Source: Clostridia bacterium (GTDB lineage Bacteria; Bacillota; Clostridia; Oscillospirales; CAG-272). From it: a stretch of 15,786 bases of DNA. Within the stretch, counting starts at the first letter, position 1, and each line of letters starts with the position of its first letter. The notes beneath the pieces are model-generated. The model did not search any database and was not told the DNA's origin. It saw only the letters and a list, made by a program, of their open reading frames with translations. The position numbers and the translations under genes are program-made. The stretch spans positions 1 to 15,786 of the forward strand of contig JAFNVK010000115.1 in the NCBI GenBank assembly GCA_017379815.1, in the 5' to 3' direction. Below are positions 13,899-15,786 of this stretch, piece by piece.

Positions 13899-15407
13899 TC
13901 AAGCCTCCGCGCTCTCCAAAAGCGCCCTTCTGTCCACCTTTCCGTTGGGGGTCAGGGGCATACGCGGCATCTGCTTGCAGAGTGCGGGGATCATGTAGCG
14001 CGGCAGATAGTGCTTCAAGTGCGCAAGAAGCTCCTCCTGAAGGGCGTCTCCCGTGTAAAAAAGCAGGATGCGCTTTTTCTCGTGGTCATAGAGGCAGATC
14101 GCGCGGGAGATCCCCGTCATGCGCATTGCGGCGCTTTCGATCTCGCCAAGCTCAATGCGGTTGCCCATATGCTTGATCTGGGCATCCTTACGGCATTTGA
14201 AGACCAGCTCGCCGCACGCGTTGCGATAGGCAAGATCGCCCGTGCGGTAAACGGTCTCGGGATAGCGATCCTGCAACGGATTTTGCACGAAGGCCTCGGC
14301 CGTCTTTTCGGGATTGCGGAAATATCCAAGCGTCACGCAGGTGCCGCGCAGATAGATCTCACCTACTTCCCCGTCGGCGGCTCTTTTTCCGTCCTCGGTC
14401 AGCAAGAGCAGGTCGGTGTTGCGGAAGGGGCGGCCGATCGGAATGGGCTCTCCCTCCTCAAGCGCACGGTCCGCGCGCCAATAGCAGGACATTCCCGTAG
14501 CCTCGGTCGGGCCGTAAAGATTGAAGAATGCGGCATTCGGCAGAGCCTCTCTCCAAAGGCGGTACTGCTGCGGCGGAAAGACCTCGCTGCCAAAGGCAAC
14601 GGTGCGAAGGTAGCGCGGGGGGTTCTTCTCCAGAACCCCGAGCGAGGAGATCATCGTCAGTGCAGACACGACCCAGCAGACCGTGTTGACGCGATGCTCG
14701 TTGAGAAAATCGCAGAGCCGCATCGGGAAGGAGAAAAGCGACTTTGGCACAAGGTAGGCTGTAGCGCCCAGCTTGATGACCGGCATCAGCTCCTTTAAGG
14801 GAGCATCGAAATAAAGCGGCGTCTGGTTGGCAAAAACGGTATCCTCGGAGAAGTCCAACGCCTCGCAAAGCGCCTCGACGTAATCGATGACCGAGCGGTG
14901 GCAGGCGCAAACACCCTTGGGAATTCCGGTCGAGCCGGAGGTAAAGACGACGTAAATGGGATCGGTGTCGATCTGGCGCTCGCGCACCGTCGAAAGAGCG
15001 ATCGCATTCTCGGGATGCTCGGCAAGCGCGGAATAGGAAAGCACCTCTCCCGCAAAGGAAAGCTTCTGTGCGATGCGCTCACCTTTGGCGTCCACGATCA
15101 GGGCACGCGCGCCGACCGTTTCCAAAATCAGCTCCATGCGCCCGATGGGCATATCCGCGTCCAGCGGAACGTAAAAGCATCCGGCATAGACGCATCCGTA
15201 AAAGGCCGCGATCTGGGCGGGCTGCTTGGCCATGAGAATGGCGATCGGCTCCTGCCCGTATCCCTTCTCCAGAAGTGCACTTCCAACCGCGCGGCTGTTT
15301 GAAAGAAGCGCGGAGAAGGTCATGTCGTTCTGCCCGTCCGAATAGGCGATCTTCTCGGGAAGGCGGGGGGCGGTAGCCTCAAGGTATTCCAGAATATTCG
15401 TCTGCAT
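13899..15407 (-). CDS. Stand-alone amino-acid adenylation enzyme, DltA-like (D-alanine-carrier protein ligase family)
   Basis: A 502-residue ANL-superfamily enzyme, the size of DltA (about 503). It would activate an amino acid as its adenylate and load it on a carrier-protein thiol. Core motifs are complete: A3 TSGSTGIPKG (156-165), A5 YGPTEAT (298-304), A7 YRTGDL (387-392), A8 RKDAQIKHMGNRIELGEIE (406-424) and A10 PNGKVDR (487-493) with the invariant K490. D201 in YFDAPLKE (199-206) is at the position that binds the alpha-amino group in amino-acid adenylation domains, which favours an amino acid over an acyl or aryl acid. No carrier or condensation domain is attached. GGGAG upstream sets the start at 15407; the longer open frame overlaps the previous gene. 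That gene, transglutaminase-like, ends 23 bases upstream. No dltB, dltC or dltD is visible, so the DltA role is not proven. Confidence 0.82.
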   Translation of the reverse strand: MQTNILEYLEATAPRLPEKIAYSDGQNDMTFSALLSNSRAVGSALLEKGYGQEPIAILMAKQPAQIAAFYGCVYAGCFYVPLDADMPIGRMELILETVGARALIVDAKGERIAQKLSFAGEVLSYSALAEHPENAIALSTVRERQIDTDPIYVVFTSGSTGIPKGVCACHRSVIDYVEALCEALDFSEDTVFANQTPLYFDAPLKELMPVIKLGATAYLVPKSLFSFPMRLCDFLNEHRVNTVCWVVSALTMISSLGVLEKNPPRYLRTVAFGSEVFPPQQYRLWREALPNAAFFNLYGPTEATGMSCYWRADRALEEGEPIPIGRPFRNTDLLLLTEDGKRAADGEVGEIYLRGTCVTLGYFRNPEKTAEAFVQNPLQDRYPETVYRTGDLAYRNACGELVFKCRKDAQIKHMGNRIELGEIESAAMRMTGISRAICLYDHEKKRILLFYTGDALQEELLAHLKHYLPRYMIPALCKQMPRMPLTPNGKVDRRALLESAEA

Positions 15408-15430
15408 ATCGTGATCTCCCTTCCCCGTCC

Positions 15431-15786
15431 TTACGGCGCAAGCGTGTGATTGATGATCGTGCTGTCCGAGGGAGGATATCCCGTCGGATCGTAGGCGTAA
15501 AAATAGTTGCGCACGCCGTTTTCGTCCTCGCGGCCTTGGCTGTACGCGCGGATCTGCGCATCGGTCAAAAGGCATCCGCTATGGTACTCGCCGCGCAGGG
15601 GCGTGGCGTCAAAGTGATACCATCTCGGCGCACCGGGATCGGCACTGATGTTGACGTAGTTCCAGTAATGCCGCTCGTCAACGATGCCCTCCGTGCGGTG
15701 AATGTCCATGTTCTCAATGCCAAGGTACTCAAAGAAGGCCTTGGAGAGCGCAAAATAGGTAAAGCAATCTCCGCTTCCCGTGCGCA
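15431..15786 (-). CDS. Transglutaminase-like domain protein, C-terminal part (5' end off window)
   Basis: The last 117 residues of a protein that enters from the right edge. The papain-like transglutaminase core is visible, with the triad in order: Cys in GSGDCFTYF (visible residue 7), His in RHYWNYV (39) and Asp in WYHFDATP (59). The domain is catalytically intact. The family includes protein transglutaminases, peptidases and isopeptidases, often secreted or cell-envelope linked; the missing N-terminus would show whether a signal peptide or bacterial surface domains are present. It ends 23 bases before the DltA-like gene, so the two are probably one operon. The actual substrate cannot be inferred. 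Confidence 0.85.
   Translation of the reverse strand, partial: RTGSGDCFTYFALSKAFFEYLGIENMDIHRTEGIVDERHYWNYVNISADPGAPRWYHFDATPLRGEYHSGCLLTDAQIRAYSQGREDENGVRNYFYAYDPTGYPPSDSTIINHTLAP

Noticed and set aside
14619..14639. An 8-bp GC-rich hairpin (GGGGTTCT/AGAACCCC) inside the DltA-like gene
   Set aside because: It is short enough to arise by chance in this composition, with no T-run and no position that suggests a function.

Overview
The window looks like chromosomal DNA from a strictly anaerobic, moderately GC-rich member of the Firmicutes/Clostridia. An Oscillospirales-like gut anaerobe is my best guess, from gene content only. The reasons are the subunits of an NADH-linked, Hnd-type [FeFe] hydrogenase, an mcsA-mcsB-clpC stress operon, strong AGGAGG-type ribosome sites and sigma-A promoters. 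There are no phage, transposon, CRISPR, rRNA or tRNA features. Most of it is housekeeping and energy metabolism.

Layout. (1) Positions 1-2140, minus strand: a hydrogenase operon read leftward. It contains a NuoE-like 2Fe-2S subunit, a stand-alone GHKL ATPase, an HndB-like thioredoxin-fold ferredoxin, and the first 215 codons of a NuoF/HndC-like flavoprotein that runs off the left edge. The catalytic HydA/HndD subunit would be expected beyond the edge. (2) Positions 2141-2572: an AT-rich divergent intergenic region with a promoter for each direction. On the hydrogenase side it has a Rex-like dyad in the leader. (3) Positions 2573-6632, plus strand: mcsA, mcsB and clpC, the protein-arginine-phosphorylation/ClpC degradation module. 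The usual first gene, ctsR, is missing, and the McsB ATP site is unusual. (4) Positions 6681-10890, plus strand: a near-consensus promoter, an MBL-fold hydrolase, gltX and glnS, closed by an 18-bp terminator hairpin. (5) Positions 10905-13853, minus strand: asnS from its own strong promoter, then a terminator-like hairpin, then a COG2509-like FAD-dependent dehydrogenase. (6) Positions 13899-15786, minus strand: the 3' end of a transglutaminase-like gene followed by a stand-alone DltA-like amino-acid adenylation enzyme.

How the genes work together. The hydrogenase subunits pass electrons between NAD(P)H, ferredoxin and the H-cluster, and a Rex-like site would tie their expression to the NADH/NAD+ ratio. 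McsA/McsB/ClpC form protein quality control. GluRS, GlnRS and AsnRS within about 6.3 kb suggest direct charging of tRNA-Gln and tRNA-Asn rather than reliance on tRNA-dependent amidation. The right-edge pair suggests cell-envelope modification or a small peptide pathway.

No clearly new large system is visible. The observations most worth checking are the McsB with altered ATP-phosphate-binding arginines, the ctsR-less clp operon, the Rex-like leader site, a 13-bp perfect hairpin inside clpC, and the transglutaminase/adenylation pair.
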